The notes under the pieces are model-generated. The model searched no databases. It was not told the origin of the DNA and saw nothing but the letters and a program-made list of their open reading frames with translations. Below, in pieces: positions 16,423 to 25,015 of a DNA stretch of 63,360 bases. Origin of the DNA: Streptomyces sp. T39 (GTDB taxonomy: Bacteria; Actinomycetota; Actinomycetes; Streptomycetales; Streptomycetaceae); contig NZ_RDBP01000015.1 in assembly GCF_008042045.1 (NCBI RefSeq), positions 1-63,360 of the forward strand, in the 5' to 3' direction. How positions within the stretch are numbered: position 1 is the stretch's first letter; the number at the start of each line of letters is the position of its first letter. The translations under genes were made by a program, and so were the position numbers.

Positions 16423-17397
16423 ATGACCGTCGACCTCGCTGGTCTCACCCGCCGTCCGATCGCCCCGAAGGACGCCGCCGCCCTGGCCGAGCTGCTCAAC
16501 GCGATCGAGGCAGTCGACACGTTCGGTGAGTACTACTCCGAGGAGGACGCTGCCGACCAGATCAACGCCCCGCTGCTCGACCTGGACCGCGGCACCGTCG
16601 GCGTCTTCGACGGCGGAACCATGGTCGGCTACTCCTCCGCTGCGCACCGACCCCTCGCTGAAGGGGTGCACCGGGTGATCGTCAGCGGCGGCGTGCACCC
16701 GGACCACCGGCGCCGCGGCCTCGGCGCAGAGCTGCTGGCCGCCGGAACCGCGAGCGCGAAGGCGCTCCATGCGCTGCATCACCCCGGCCTGCCGCTTGCC
16801 GTCGACGTCCAGAACAACGCGCGCAACGACGGCGCGCTCGCCTGCTACCGGGCCGCAGGCATGACCCCCGTGCGCTGGTACTCGCACCTGCGGCATCCGC
16901 TCGGGGCCGCCGTCGTCGAGGTGACGACGCCCGACGGCCTCGCCCTCGAAGGCTATTCGGCCGACAACGACGCCGAGTTCCTCGCCGTCAGGAACGAGGC
17001 CTTCCTCGACCGCTGGGCCGGGGCACCGACGCAGCCGGAGCAGTGGCGTGCGCTGCTCGGCTGGCCGGCTTTCCGCCCGGACCTCAGCTTCCTGCTGCGC
17101 GATGCCGGCAGCGGAACCGCTGCCGGCGTGCTGCTGACCTTCTCCTGGGACGCGGACACCAGGGCGACGGGCGTCCGCGACGCGCACGTCATGACCCTCG
17201 CGACCCGCCGCGCCTACCGCAGGCGAGGCGTCGCCACCGCACTCGTCCACCGCGCGCTGCGCTCCGCACGGGACGACGGCTTCGACCGGGTGAGCGTCGA
17301 GACGGACGCCGACAGCCCGGCCGGCGGAAACGGTCTGTACGAGCGGGCCGGATTCACCGTCGCCCGCACCGAAGTCCGCTACACCCTCGACGCGTGA
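16423..17397 (+). CDS. Two-domain GNAT acetyltransferase
   Basis: A 324-residue protein with two tandem GNAT folds. The first has the acetyl-CoA loop VHPDHRRRGLGAELLAAG (about residues 92-109) and ends CYRAAGM; the second has ATRRAYRRRGVATALVHRAL (about 264-283) and ends GLYERAGF. The arrangement resembles MshD, but the mycothiol synthase is normally encoded elsewhere, and the sequence here could equally serve small-molecule or drug acetylation. ATG 16423 is 15 bp after a possible -10 region. Monocistronic. Confidence 0.87.
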   Translation: MTVDLAGLTRRPIAPKDAAALAELLNAIEAVDTFGEYYSEEDAADQINAPLLDLDRGTVGVFDGGTMVGYSSAAHRPLAEGVHRVIVSGGVHPDHRRRGLGAELLAAGTASAKALHALHHPGLPLAVDVQNNARNDGALACYRAAGMTPVRWYSHLRHPLGAAVVEVTTPDGLALEGYSADNDAEFLAVRNEAFLDRWAGAPTQPEQWRALLGWPAFRPDLSFLLRDAGSGTAAGVLLTFSWDADTRATGVRDAHVMTLATRRAYRRRGVATALVHRALRSARDDGFDRVSVETDADSPAGGNGLYERAGFTVARTEVRYTLDA

Positions 17398-17479
17398 GCG
17401 CACGTCCGCCGACCCCCTCCAGCCACCCGCGCCGACCCGCTGCGCGAGCCACCGGCCCGGGCACGGCACACTCGGCGTC

Positions 17480-17878
17480 ATGAGCAGATACGCAGAGGTC
17501 ATCGTCCTCGCTCGGAACGCGGAATCCGTGATGGAACCGCTCACCCGCCCCGATCCGGACCGCGCTTGGCACCAGTGCTTCACCCGCGTCGACGACTCCG
17601 TCTTCGACGGCAACGGCTCCGGATCGGCCGAGTGCTACGCCTGGGTCATCCAGTTCATCCGGCACAACTGGCGGGGGCTGCTCCCCCGGCTGGAGTCCCT
17701 GCCGTGGCCCGACCCGCACTCCGTGCAGGTCCTGGTCCGCGACGAGGAGGACGACTGCTTCGGCCTCTGGATGCTGTACGACGGCAGGCTCACGGAGGTC
17801 CCCCTCCCCCGCACCACCCGGATCCACGACCCGGGAATCAGCGTGACGGGAACGCTGAGCAGAACCGACCGGGGGTGA
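17480..17878 (+). CDS. Hypothetical protein
   Basis: A 132-residue soluble protein, not recognised. Visible features: the YAEVIVLARNAESVMEPL opening, a Trp-rich middle (YAWVIQFIRHNWRGLLPRLE), an acidic patch (RDEEDDCFGLWML) and a loop-rich tail. Overall pattern of short alternating strands and helices; no signal peptide or membrane segment. ATG 17480 follows a 80-bp gap. Typical third-position GC supports a real gene. Confidence 0.72.
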   Translation: MSRYAEVIVLARNAESVMEPLTRPDPDRAWHQCFTRVDDSVFDGNGSGSAECYAWVIQFIRHNWRGLLPRLESLPWPDPHSVQVLVRDEEDDCFGLWMLYDGRLTEVPLPRTTRIHDPGISVTGTLSRTDRG

Positions 17879-17905
17879 GCGACGTCCTCCATCGTGTCCA
17901 CGACA

Positions 17906-18115
17906 TGACAGGGGCCGACGCCGGAGCGGGGCGACGAGGACGCACTGGCCTCACCGGAAGGGGACGACCGGGCCTCACCGGAGGGGGACACCGACGGCCT
18001 CGCGACCCTCGTCCCGCGCTACCTGGTGGCGGCGGGTGCGGCGGCCTGCGTGATCGTCGCCGCCCGCGCCGCGCTCCGCTCCCGGCGCACGCGGCGCAGC
18101 GACGGCTGGAGGTGA
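17906..18115 (+). pseudogene. Possible frameshifted small membrane protein
   Basis: From about 17933 one frame reads DEDALASPEGDDRASPEGD followed by a hydrophobic segment (YLVAAGAAACVIVAARAAL) and a basic end before TGA 18113-18115. That frame has no start codon after its previous stop at 17906. An ATG at 17905 (MTGADAGAG) lies one frame over, so a single-base shift near 17925-17932, in a GC run, would restore about 68 residues. A 21-bp direct repeat encodes the two ASPEGD units. Low certainty: it could be a sequencing error, a decayed gene or chance. Confidence 0.3.
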
Positions 18116-18218
18116 CGGACCTGGGGGGCTGGTGCCGCGTCCGCCAGCCGGGGGGGCCTGCGGACGCGGCGGCCGTGCGGGCAGGGAAGGTCCGAAAAGC
18201 CCGTACCCGAGGTGTGGG

Positions 18219-18641
18219 CTAGGCACTCAGCAGTGCCGCGAGACGCGTGGCCGTCTTCTCCCCGGCCCGCTGCTTGATCAGGCCTTCCTTGGCCGCGCCC
18301 CGCAGCCTGACGGTGCAGGTGTCCTGCGGGCCGCGGGCCACCCACGCGGTGACCACGACGGGATTCAGGCCGCCGGCACCACCGCCCGCGACGACGCGCA
18401 CCGACGCAGTGCCCCCGCCCGGCTCCACAGGAGGGGACGCCACCGGCCGTCCCGCGCGCTCCAGCACGGTGGCGACATGCCGCACGCAGGCGTCGAACGG
18501 CAGGGCGATGACCAGATCGACCTCATGCGCGTTCGTCCTCAGCACCTTGGCCACGAGCCCGGTCAGCCGGCCGCTGCCCCCGCTCACGGCGCCCAGGGCC
18601 GCAAGTTCTGCGGCCAGTATCCGATCCTCGTCCTGGTCCAC
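18219..18641 (-). CDS. Hypothetical protein, actinobacterial type
   Basis: A 140-residue protein starting MDQDEDRILAAELAALGAVSG. It has a conserved-looking segment HEVDLVIALPFDACVRHVATVLE and a C-terminal helix RGAAKEGLIKQRAGEKTATR. The alternating strands (VRVVAGGGAGGLNPVVVTAW) suggest a compact alpha/beta fold, possibly of lipid- or nucleotide-binding type. I know it only as a recurrent unnamed actinobacterial family. It is transcribed away from the MACPF cassette across 690 bp. Confidence 0.72.
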   Translation of the reverse strand: MDQDEDRILAAELAALGAVSGGSGRLTGLVAKVLRTNAHEVDLVIALPFDACVRHVATVLERAGRPVASPPVEPGGGTASVRVVAGGGAGGLNPVVVTAWVARGPQDTCTVRLRGAAKEGLIKQRAGEKTATRLAALLSA

Positions 18642-19331
18642 CGGTCACCCCTCCGACGTCGAGACCCGCTCTGCCCGCGCGCCTTCGGCCATCCCTGCCC
18701 GCCTCAGCCTCCCACGCCAGGAATCGACGGCCCCGGCGAGGTCCCCAGTCCATCCGCGCGCTTGCGCCGCTCGGGCGGGTACCTCGAGGGTCGTGTCACG
18801 ACTCGGGGCCTCACATGGCGGCGAGCCCCCGCCTCGCCCGGGGCGTGTTCACCCGGCCTGCCCCTGCTCATGATGAGCCCTGCTCCAGGGCCGCGCAGAC
18901 TCGGGCGCCCGGGGCAACTGCCTTCCTGGCATGCCCTTTTCGGCACCCGGGTGGACAATGGAAGCGGAGTTTCCGCCCCGGCCGCCGACGGTCACCGAGC
19001 CGCCGGAGTCTGCGGAACGCGAAGGGCCCGGCCGGCTGCCGGTGCGGCCCGGACCGGCAGCGTGCGGCGCCCGGCCCGGATGCGGGTCCGGCTACGGTCC
19101 GGACCCGGCGGGACGCGCAACGGGGCCCGCTCCCGGCCCACCCCCGACAACCACCGCAGCGGTGTCCGCCCCGGGCCCGTGCCTGCCGCCCCGGCCGGAC
19201 CGAGAACACAGCAGGCGGACCGGCAGACCGGAACCGGCAGGCCGAGGACCACTGGCCGGGCGGGCCGGCGAACCGCCGGCCCGACGCCCTCCCGGGCCCG
19301 CCGGGCCCCACAGCCGGACGGAGGATGCGCC
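18642..19331. other. 690-bp intergenic region, no gene seen
   Basis: Divergent spacer between the hypothetical protein at left and the MACPF-like gene at right. Frames are open by GC bias, but translations are low-complexity Pro/Gly/Arg with no recognisable domain. The right half is a run of G/C-only blocks. It presumably holds the promoters of both genes; no clear palindrome was found. Confidence 0.6.
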
Positions 19332-20753
19332 ATGGTGATGAAGCAGGAAACGGTTCCGATGCGCGACGGATACGACATCGGCATCGGGGTGTCGATGGCG
19401 AGCGGCAGCCCCATGGCCCTCGGTGCAACAGGGGTGGTGACCCCGCCGCAGGTCGGCGGCGGCGAAACAGGCTCCTTCACCTTCCGGCGCATCGAGACGA
19501 CGCAGGATCTGGAGTCGGAACTCGGCGTGGGGGCGGATGTATCCGCCGGGATCGGCCTCTTCAGCGGCTCCGCCTCACTCGACTTCTCCAAGCGGTGCCG
19601 GGTCCAGTCGAGCTCCCTCACCGTGATGGTGGCGAACTCGCGGACCTTCGCCTTCGAACAGATGGACTCGCCAGTGCTGTCGGAGGCGGCGGCGAAGCTG
19701 GTGGAGCGGGGAAAGCCACTGGGGGAACAGTTCGGAGACTACTTCGTGCGCGGCATCGGCACGGGCGGCCGGTTCTTCGGGGTCGTGCGGATCGACACCA
19801 AGAGCGTGCAGTCCAAGATGTCGCTCAACGCCGCGCTGGAGGGCAGTTACGGGGTGACGGTCTCTGCCGAGGTGCGGATCAGCATCGCGGAGGCGATGCG
19901 GAACGCGGAGGCGCGGGCCGAGGCGTTCATCCTCCACGACGGCGGCACCTTCACCACCCAGCCGCGCAGCGGAGACCCGGTAGAGCTGGTGAACCAGCTC
20001 TACAAGGCGATGGACGAGTGGACCGCGAGCGTGCGCACCGAGCCGCGGTCGTACACGGTGACGCTGGCACCCTACGTGATCGCACTGGGGCCGACACCGC
20101 CGAACATCGCCGACATCGAGAAGCAGCGCCGGGTGCTGATCCGCTGCGCGAAGCTGCGTTCACAGAGCATCGACATGCTCAACCTGGTCGACTACATCCT
20201 CGACATCCGGCACACCGACGAGTTCGAGTTCGCGCCGGACGGACCGGACCTCCAGGCCCTGCGGGCGGCGCTCGCCGGAGACCTCGACGTGATCGAGGAG
20301 GCCGCGTCCTTCGCCATCGAGAACCTGAAGGAGGCTCGCGACCCCGAGGTGTTCATGCGGGACATCGGCGGGAAGGCGGACTTCCGGCTCACCGGGCTGC
20401 CGGCGAACATGCCGAAGCAGAAGGAGATCCTCCCTCCGGTCACCCCACCGCCTGCCGCGCCGAACGCGATGCCCAATCTCGTGGGACAGATGGCGGAACC
20501 GGTCGTCGACCTGCTGGCCTGCATCAACCTGGAAGGTGTCGACCACTGCCTGAACTTCGTGGGGCCTCGGCTGGACGCGCTCGGGCTCGACCGCAGGGAA
20601 CTGGGCAACTTCTTCTTCACCGTGCTCCGCAGCGGTGTGACCCCCGATGTCCGGGGCGACGCCGGCCGTCCGGGCTCGCGGATCACCTCGCAGTCACCGG
20701 CCCCCGGTACCCCGGTGGAGCCGCTGACGGTCATGACGCTGGTGGTGGCCTGA
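19332..20753 (+). CDS. MACPF-like pore-forming-fold protein with PASTA-like tail
   Basis: A 473-residue protein without signal peptide. Residues 66-180 look like a membrane-attack-complex/perforin core: the glycine-rich strand GADVSAGIGLFSGSASLDFSK, then FGDYFVRGIGTGG at 134-146, which keeps the spacing of the MACPF signature (aromatic-G-x-x-F-x6-G-G) although the usual T and H are D and Y. A helical bundle follows (about 185-340), and a Pro linker leads to a 90-residue tail whose end, SRITSQSPAPGTPVEP...TLVVA, matches the last strands of PASTA domains. GGACGGAGG sets ATG 19332. It is co-directional with a Wza-fold gene 47 bp downstream. The fold call is by signature only. Confidence 0.72.
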   Translation: MVMKQETVPMRDGYDIGIGVSMASGSPMALGATGVVTPPQVGGGETGSFTFRRIETTQDLESELGVGADVSAGIGLFSGSASLDFSKRCRVQSSSLTVMVANSRTFAFEQMDSPVLSEAAAKLVERGKPLGEQFGDYFVRGIGTGGRFFGVVRIDTKSVQSKMSLNAALEGSYGVTVSAEVRISIAEAMRNAEARAEAFILHDGGTFTTQPRSGDPVELVNQLYKAMDEWTASVRTEPRSYTVTLAPYVIALGPTPPNIADIEKQRRVLIRCAKLRSQSIDMLNLVDYILDIRHTDEFEFAPDGPDLQALRAALAGDLDVIEEAASFAIENLKEARDPEVFMRDIGGKADFRLTGLPANMPKQKEILPPVTPPPAAPNAMPNLVGQMAEPVVDLLACINLEGVDHCLNFVGPRLDALGLDRRELGNFFFTVLRSGVTPDVRGDAGRPGSRITSQSPAPGTPVEPLTVMTLVVA

Positions 20754-20800
20754 GCCGCCCAGGACGAACGGGCGGCCGGCACACCGGGAAAGGAACGACC

Positions 20801-21307
20801 ATGTCGGCCACAGCACTGGAACTGGGAGACATCGTCCAGGTCGAGGTACGGGACGCGGCGGGGGTGGTGACGGACTTCTCGCACGACTACGCGGTCGATG
20901 CCAGCTGTCTGCTGCGGATTCCCTCGCTGAACATGATCCTCGCCGAGGGCAAGCCACTGACGCCGGACCTGCGGGCCGAGATCGAGAACCGGTTCATCAC
21001 GGACGGCGTACTCACCACCGTCACCGTCAATCTCGGGATGCGGGGCGACAGGGTGGACCTGGAGAACACCGTCCAACCGGGGGACAAGCTCTTCGTGCGG
21101 ATGCTCAACCCCGACGGCACCATCGACGCGAGTTCCGGCTCGTTCCCGGTGGACGCCTCGGGCAGTATCAACATGCCGTTCCTGGGCGGGGTCCTCGTCC
21201 ACGACAACCGTTTCTTCGAAGCAGAACACCAGATCGAGCAGGGGTTGCTGGATGCCCAGATCTTCACGCAGCCGCTGGTCAACGTGACCCGCGTGGAGCT
21301 CTTCTGA
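20801..21307 (+). CDS. Double polysaccharide-export (Wza)-fold protein
   Basis: A 168-residue protein made of two related modules. Residues 7-78 begin LELGDIVQVEV and residues 92-167 begin VQPGDKLFVRM; each continues with a Y/F-x-VDASG.I..P.LG segment (PVDASGSINMPFLGGV), a helix, and a closing strand ending VTV or VTRVEL. This is the Poly_export pattern of Wza/GumB outer-membrane exporters, but the protein has no signal peptide, lipobox or SLBB domain, and the host is Gram-positive. GGGAAAGGA precedes ATG 20801. Its pairing with a MACPF-like gene suggests a joint assembly; the function is unknown. Confidence 0.7.
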   Translation: MSATALELGDIVQVEVRDAAGVVTDFSHDYAVDASCLLRIPSLNMILAEGKPLTPDLRAEIENRFITDGVLTTVTVNLGMRGDRVDLENTVQPGDKLFVRMLNPDGTIDASSGSFPVDASGSINMPFLGGVLVHDNRFFEAEHQIEQGLLDAQIFTQPLVNVTRVELF

Positions 21308-21341
21308 GCCCTCCAGCGGCATGGGCCGGGGCAGGAGGGTC

Positions 21342-21548
21342 TCACCCGCCCGGCCCGGGTGCTCCACCGGGGCGAGGGACGCTCAGGAGTTCGCCCGAGC
21401 GCGTTCCCCTGTAGTCGTTCAGGACGCGTTGGAGAGGGCTGTGCTCCGGGCGCAACGCGGGGTCGAGGTGGGCGATGAGGTGGCGCCCGTCGGGAAGACG
21501 GGCGGTCACGACGTCGGAAGGCAGTGCGGGTAGCGCGGGTCGTGGCAT
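21342..21548 (-). CDS. Small hypothetical protein
   Basis: A 68-residue ORF reading MPRPALPALPSDVVTARLPDG, then HLIAHLDPALRPEHSPLQRVL and a short tail. A GGGGGGAG run lies 11-17 bases before ATG 21548. The central part has the look of a compact beta-strand/helix domain and natural composition, but the ends are Pro/Gly-rich. It converges on the Wza-fold gene with 34 bp between stops. The frame continues far upstream without coding character. Moderate to low confidence that it is expressed. Confidence 0.45.
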   Translation of the reverse strand: MPRPALPALPSDVVTARLPDGRHLIAHLDPALRPEHSPLQRVLNDYRGTRSGELLSVPRPGGAPGPGG

Positions 21549-21755
21549 CGGGTGGCTTGCTCCCCCCTCTCGGGCGTCGGGGCCCAGGCTGTGCGTGCCC
21601 CGCACCTCACTACCGTTCTGCGTCCGTCCTCGGATGCGCCGGACCCGATGACCGTCGTGGCGGGCGGCCCCGCCCGACCGCCCGCGTACGAGACCCGCGG
21701 GGGGCCGGCGGTACACGCCCGAAGGACGAGCGCCACCTCGTGAGTGAATGGGGGC

Positions 21756-23378
21756 ATGCTTGTCGACTTCACGCACGACCACGACGGTGAGCGGCTCAGC
21801 GGTGTGTACGGCGGTGAGCCTTCCGAGGGCACCGCCGTCGTGCTGCACGGCGCAGGCAACGGGAGCATGGAGCGACTGCTGCCGCTGGTGGAGGAGTTCG
21901 TGGCCCACGGCTGCCGCGGGATCGCCTTCGACTTCTCCGGGCACGGCGAAAGCACCGGGAAGCTCGAGCAGTTGAGCCTGCGGCGACGGTTGGAGCAGGC
22001 CGTCGCCGTGATCGACGCGTACGCGGGGGCGGTCGGGCCGCTGGTCCTCGTGGGCTTCAGCATGAGCGGGCAGACGGTGGCCGATCTGGTCCGGCACTTC
22101 GGCAGCCGGGTGGCGGCGATCGGGATGTGCGCGCCCGCCGTGTACACCGCCGAGGCGTGGGACGTGCCCTTCGGGGACGGGAGCGGCCGGTTCAGCAGGC
22201 TCATCCGGCGGCCGGACAGCTGGCGGGAGTCACCGGCGCTCGGGGTGCTGCGGGCGTACGAGGGCCGGGCGGTGCTCGCCGTGCCGGGTACCGACGCGGT
22301 GATCCCCGCCGCGGTGACCGAGTCCGTACAGGACGCGCTGGCCGCGCGCGCCCAGTACACGCGGTTCGACCTTCCGGACGCACAGCACCGGCTGGGGTCG
22401 TGGTTCCGCGACAACGGCGACGACCGGCGGGCGTTCGTCGAGGCGGTGCTGACCGGCCTCGACGACCGCGGGTGGTCGGCCACGCGCACGTGGGTGGCCG
22501 AGCAGCTGGGCCACGGCCGTACGGTCACCGATGCGCGGCTGCTCTCCGGCGGCTGGAGCTCCCAGATGCGTCGGCTCACGGTCGACGACGGCACGGATCT
22601 GGTGCAACGAACCTTCGTGCAACCGTTCTTCCGCCGTCACGGACCAGGGCTGCTGTCCCGCGAGGCGTCCGTGCTGGCTCTGCTCGCCGGGCAGGACGGC
22701 ATACCGGCACCCGCGCTCGTCGCTGTGGACGCCACGGCCGAGCACTGTGACCACCCGACGTCGTTGATGTCCGCGCTGCCGGGCCGCGTCCGCGTCGACG
22801 AGGGCGATCTCGACCGGCGCCTGGACCTGCTGGCGGCACAGCTCGTCCGCATCCACGCCGTCCTGCCGGACGAAAGACCGCGCGCCTACCAGGCGTGGAC
22901 GTCCCCGGACCGGGTCCGCGCCCCGGGCGGCCGACTGTGGGAACGGGCCGTGGACGTCATCCGCCGCAGCCCGCCGCCGTACGAAGGCTGCTTCCTCCAC
23001 CGCGATTTCCACCCCGGGAACGTGCTGTTCACGGGAACCGGGCCGGGGCTGCGGATCACCGGTGTCGTGGACTGGGTCGAGACCTCCTGGGGACCTGCCG
23101 ACCTGGACGTGGCGCACTGCTCGACGGCGCTCGCGCTGCTGCACGGACCGGCGTACGGGCTGGGCTTCCGCGAGCGGTACGAGGCACAGGGCGGCCGCGA
23201 ACTCGCCGAGGGCCCCGACCATCTGTACTGGCAGTTGCTCGACGCCCTGCACTACTGCCCCGACGCGGCGAAGCCGGCCGGCCCGTGGCGTGAGCTGGGG
23301 CGCGACGATCTGACGCCCGAGGTACTGGGAGCACGGCTGGAGGCCTACGTGGACGGACTGCTGCAGCGATACGGCTGA
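21756..23378 (+). CDS. Alpha/beta-hydrolase fused to aminoglycoside-phosphotransferase-fold kinase
   Basis: A single 540-residue frame with two enzymes. Residues 1-235 are an alpha/beta hydrolase: oxyanion region VVLHGAGNGSM, FDFSGHGEST, nucleophile elbow GFSMSGQ (Ser about 102), acid in PGTDAVIP and His in DAQHRLGSW. Residues 255-540 are an APH-type kinase: a nucleotide-binding start LLSGGWSSQMRRLTV, the catalytic loop FLHRDFHPGNVLF (about 413-425) and the metal-binding VVDWVETSWGPADLD. Both sets of key residues are present. ATG 21756 is preferred over GTG 21744; both have weak ribosome-binding sites. The join is clean, with no frameshift. Possible substrates are antibiotics or small metabolites (inference). 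Confidence 0.85.
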   Translation: MLVDFTHDHDGERLSGVYGGEPSEGTAVVLHGAGNGSMERLLPLVEEFVAHGCRGIAFDFSGHGESTGKLEQLSLRRRLEQAVAVIDAYAGAVGPLVLVGFSMSGQTVADLVRHFGSRVAAIGMCAPAVYTAEAWDVPFGDGSGRFSRLIRRPDSWRESPALGVLRAYEGRAVLAVPGTDAVIPAAVTESVQDALAARAQYTRFDLPDAQHRLGSWFRDNGDDRRAFVEAVLTGLDDRGWSATRTWVAEQLGHGRTVTDARLLSGGWSSQMRRLTVDDGTDLVQRTFVQPFFRRHGPGLLSREASVLALLAGQDGIPAPALVAVDATAEHCDHPTSLMSALPGRVRVDEGDLDRRLDLLAAQLVRIHAVLPDERPRAYQAWTSPDRVRAPGGRLWERAVDVIRRSPPPYEGCFLHRDFHPGNVLFTGTGPGLRITGVVDWVETSWGPADLDVAHCSTALALLHGPAYGLGFRERYEAQGGRELAEGPDHLYWQLLDALHYCPDAAKPAGPWRELGRDDLTPEVLGARLEAYVDGLLQRYG

Positions 23379-23539
23379 CCGGCGGCAGGCGGCGACCGAC
23401 TCGCTGCCGGGAGCGAAGCGGCAGACCCACGCGACCGGTGGGCCTCCGTGTGCGAGACATCCGCGAGGGGTGTTCCCCTCACCCCGGTTCTCTGCACGGA
23501 GACCGATGACGCCGGCGGGGTGGCGCTCCCGGTCGGCGG

Positions 23540-24376
23540 CTACCCGGTCGTGAGGAGGAGTTCGCCGCGACGCCAGGCCGTCGGCGACCGGCCCGTGAAC
23601 TCGCGCCAGTCCCGGACGAGATGGGCCTGGTCGGCGTAGCCGGAGGCGGTCGCCACCTCGGCCCACGGGAGCGGGTCGGGCGATGTCGCCAGTTCGTGCG
23701 CGTGCTCGAAGCGCAGCACCCGGGCGAAGGTCTTCGGCGACAGGCCCACCTCACCGCGGAACCGCTCGGTGAGGTACCGACGGCTCCAGCCCAGTTCTGC
23801 GGCGACCGTCCCCACCTGGGTGCGGCCCCGGGCCGCGACGAGGCGTCGCCATGCCTGGGCCACCTCGGGGCGCACCCGGGACGCGGGGTCGCCGCCGGCG
23901 GCGCGGCCGACGGCTCGCATGAGCAACTCGTCCAGTGCGGCGAACCGCGCGGCCCAGGTCGTCGCCGCGCGGAGCCGGTCGGCCAGCTCGCCGCCCAGCG
24001 CTCCGAGAAGGTCGTCGAGCGGGACCAGTCGGTGGGCGAGCGCAGCGGCGGGCATGCCGTAGACGGCACGAGCGCCGAGCGGTGTCAGCGACACCTGCAC
24101 GCCTTGCTGGCGTCCGTCGTGGTGGATCGCGACGGACCGGCACATCAGACCGCCGGCCACGCCGCCGAATCGGGTGACCGGCGACCCGTCGTCGACGCCC
24201 GGCGCCACCTCCAGAGGGTCGGACAGGCTGATCACCGCGGTGAGCACGCGGCCCGGCGGACCGCAGTGCACCCCTGCCGGGAACCCGCGAAGGTCGAAAC
24301 CGACATACGAGCGGACGTACCGCCGCAAGGCGGGCGCCGGACGTGCGTCGACCCTGGTAGCCGCATGGTCCTCCAC
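23540..24376 (-). CDS. AraC-family transcriptional regulator
   Basis: A 278-residue regulator. The N-terminal domain (VHCGPPGRVLTAVISLSDPL, GVQVSLTPLGARAVYGMPAAALA) resembles the DUF6597-type sensor seen in many actinobacterial AraC proteins. The C-terminal double HTH spans about 165-265, with VGTVAAELGWSRRYLTERFRG, GLSPKTFARVLRFEHA and VATASGYADQAHLVRDWREF. Start ATG 24376. Encoded upstream of, and co-directional with, no obvious target; the SRPBCC operon to its right ends before it at a hairpin. The ligand is unknown. Confidence 0.9.
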   Translation of the reverse strand: MEDHAATRVDARPAPALRRYVRSYVGFDLRGFPAGVHCGPPGRVLTAVISLSDPLEVAPGVDDGSPVTRFGGVAGGLMCRSVAIHHDGRQQGVQVSLTPLGARAVYGMPAAALAHRLVPLDDLLGALGGELADRLRAATTWAARFAALDELLMRAVGRAAGGDPASRVRPEVAQAWRRLVAARGRTQVGTVAAELGWSRRYLTERFRGEVGLSPKTFARVLRFEHAHELATSPDPLPWAEVATASGYADQAHLVRDWREFTGRSPTAWRRGELLLTTG

Positions 24377-24488
24377 GCTCGCCAGCGTACGAATCGGCGA
24401 GCCCGGACGGGATCACCACCCGAAACGGCCACCGGGTGCCGCGCCTGATGTGCCGTCCCCGTTCCGGACGGCGATCACGCCTGATGCG

Positions 24489-24522
24489 GCACCACGCCCG
24501 CCGGAGCCGGTGGGCGTGGTGC
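24489..24522 (-). terminator. Hairpin ending the ArsR/SRPBCC operon
   Basis: An 11-bp stem GCACCACGCCC/GGGCGTGGTGC plus an inner CCGG/CCGG pairing, 20 bp after the stop of the last SRPBCC gene. Confidence 0.75.
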
Positions 24523-24542
24523 GGGCGGCACCGGGGGGCCGG

Positions 24543-24983
24543 TCAGTGCCAGTTGCCGATCCGGACGTCGTGCGGGGCGGGCTCGCCGGTGCCGGTCTCC
24601 AGCAGATGCTTGAGACTCATCAGGAACGTCGCCCACTTGGTGCTGCAGTGGTACATGAACTCCACCGGTTCGCGCCAGCCCTCGTGCCTGAACAGCACGA
24701 CGGTGAAGTCGTCCTCCTGCTCGAGGTCGAAGCCGATCCGCGTGCCCCTCCACTCCTCGGGGCCGTCGACGACCTCCCAGAGCACGCGCTTGCCGGGGCT
24801 CGCCTCCAGGACCTTCATGTCGAAGCCGCCGGGCGCGAACCGGAAGCGGACCACGCCGCCGAGGGAGGCGTCCCCGTCCGTGTCCTCGGTCCACCAGCGG
24901 GACAGGCCGCCGACGGTGGTGAGCGCCGTGTAGACGTCCTCGGGTGCGGCGGTGACGCCGATGCGGTGCAGGATGTCTGCCAT
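24543..24983 (-). CDS. SRPBCC/AHSA1 domain protein
   Basis: A 146-residue START-like hydrophobic-cavity protein: ADILHRIGVTAAPEDVYTAL, LSRWWTEDTDG, ASPGKRVLWEV, then FTVVLFRHEGWREPVEFM and WATFLMSLKHLLETG. It belongs to the AHSA1-like group commonly encoded with ArsR regulators. ATG 24983 follows GGAGACATCGGAC. It is the third gene of a three-gene operon (32 bp after arsR). The role, perhaps ligand binding or turnover, is unknown. Confidence 0.88.
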   Translation of the reverse strand: MADILHRIGVTAAPEDVYTALTTVGGLSRWWTEDTDGDASLGGVVRFRFAPGGFDMKVLEASPGKRVLWEVVDGPEEWRGTRIGFDLEQEDDFTVVLFRHEGWREPVEFMYHCSTKWATFLMSLKHLLETGTGEPAPHDVRIGNWH

Positions 24984-25015
24984 GTCCGATGTCTCCTTCC
25001 AGGGGCGCGGGCCGC

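Noticed and set aside
13315..17613. A 1432-codon minus-strand frame over rheA, htpG and the GNAT gene
   Set aside because: It crosses three well-supported plus-strand genes and a strong terminator, and its sequence is low-complexity.
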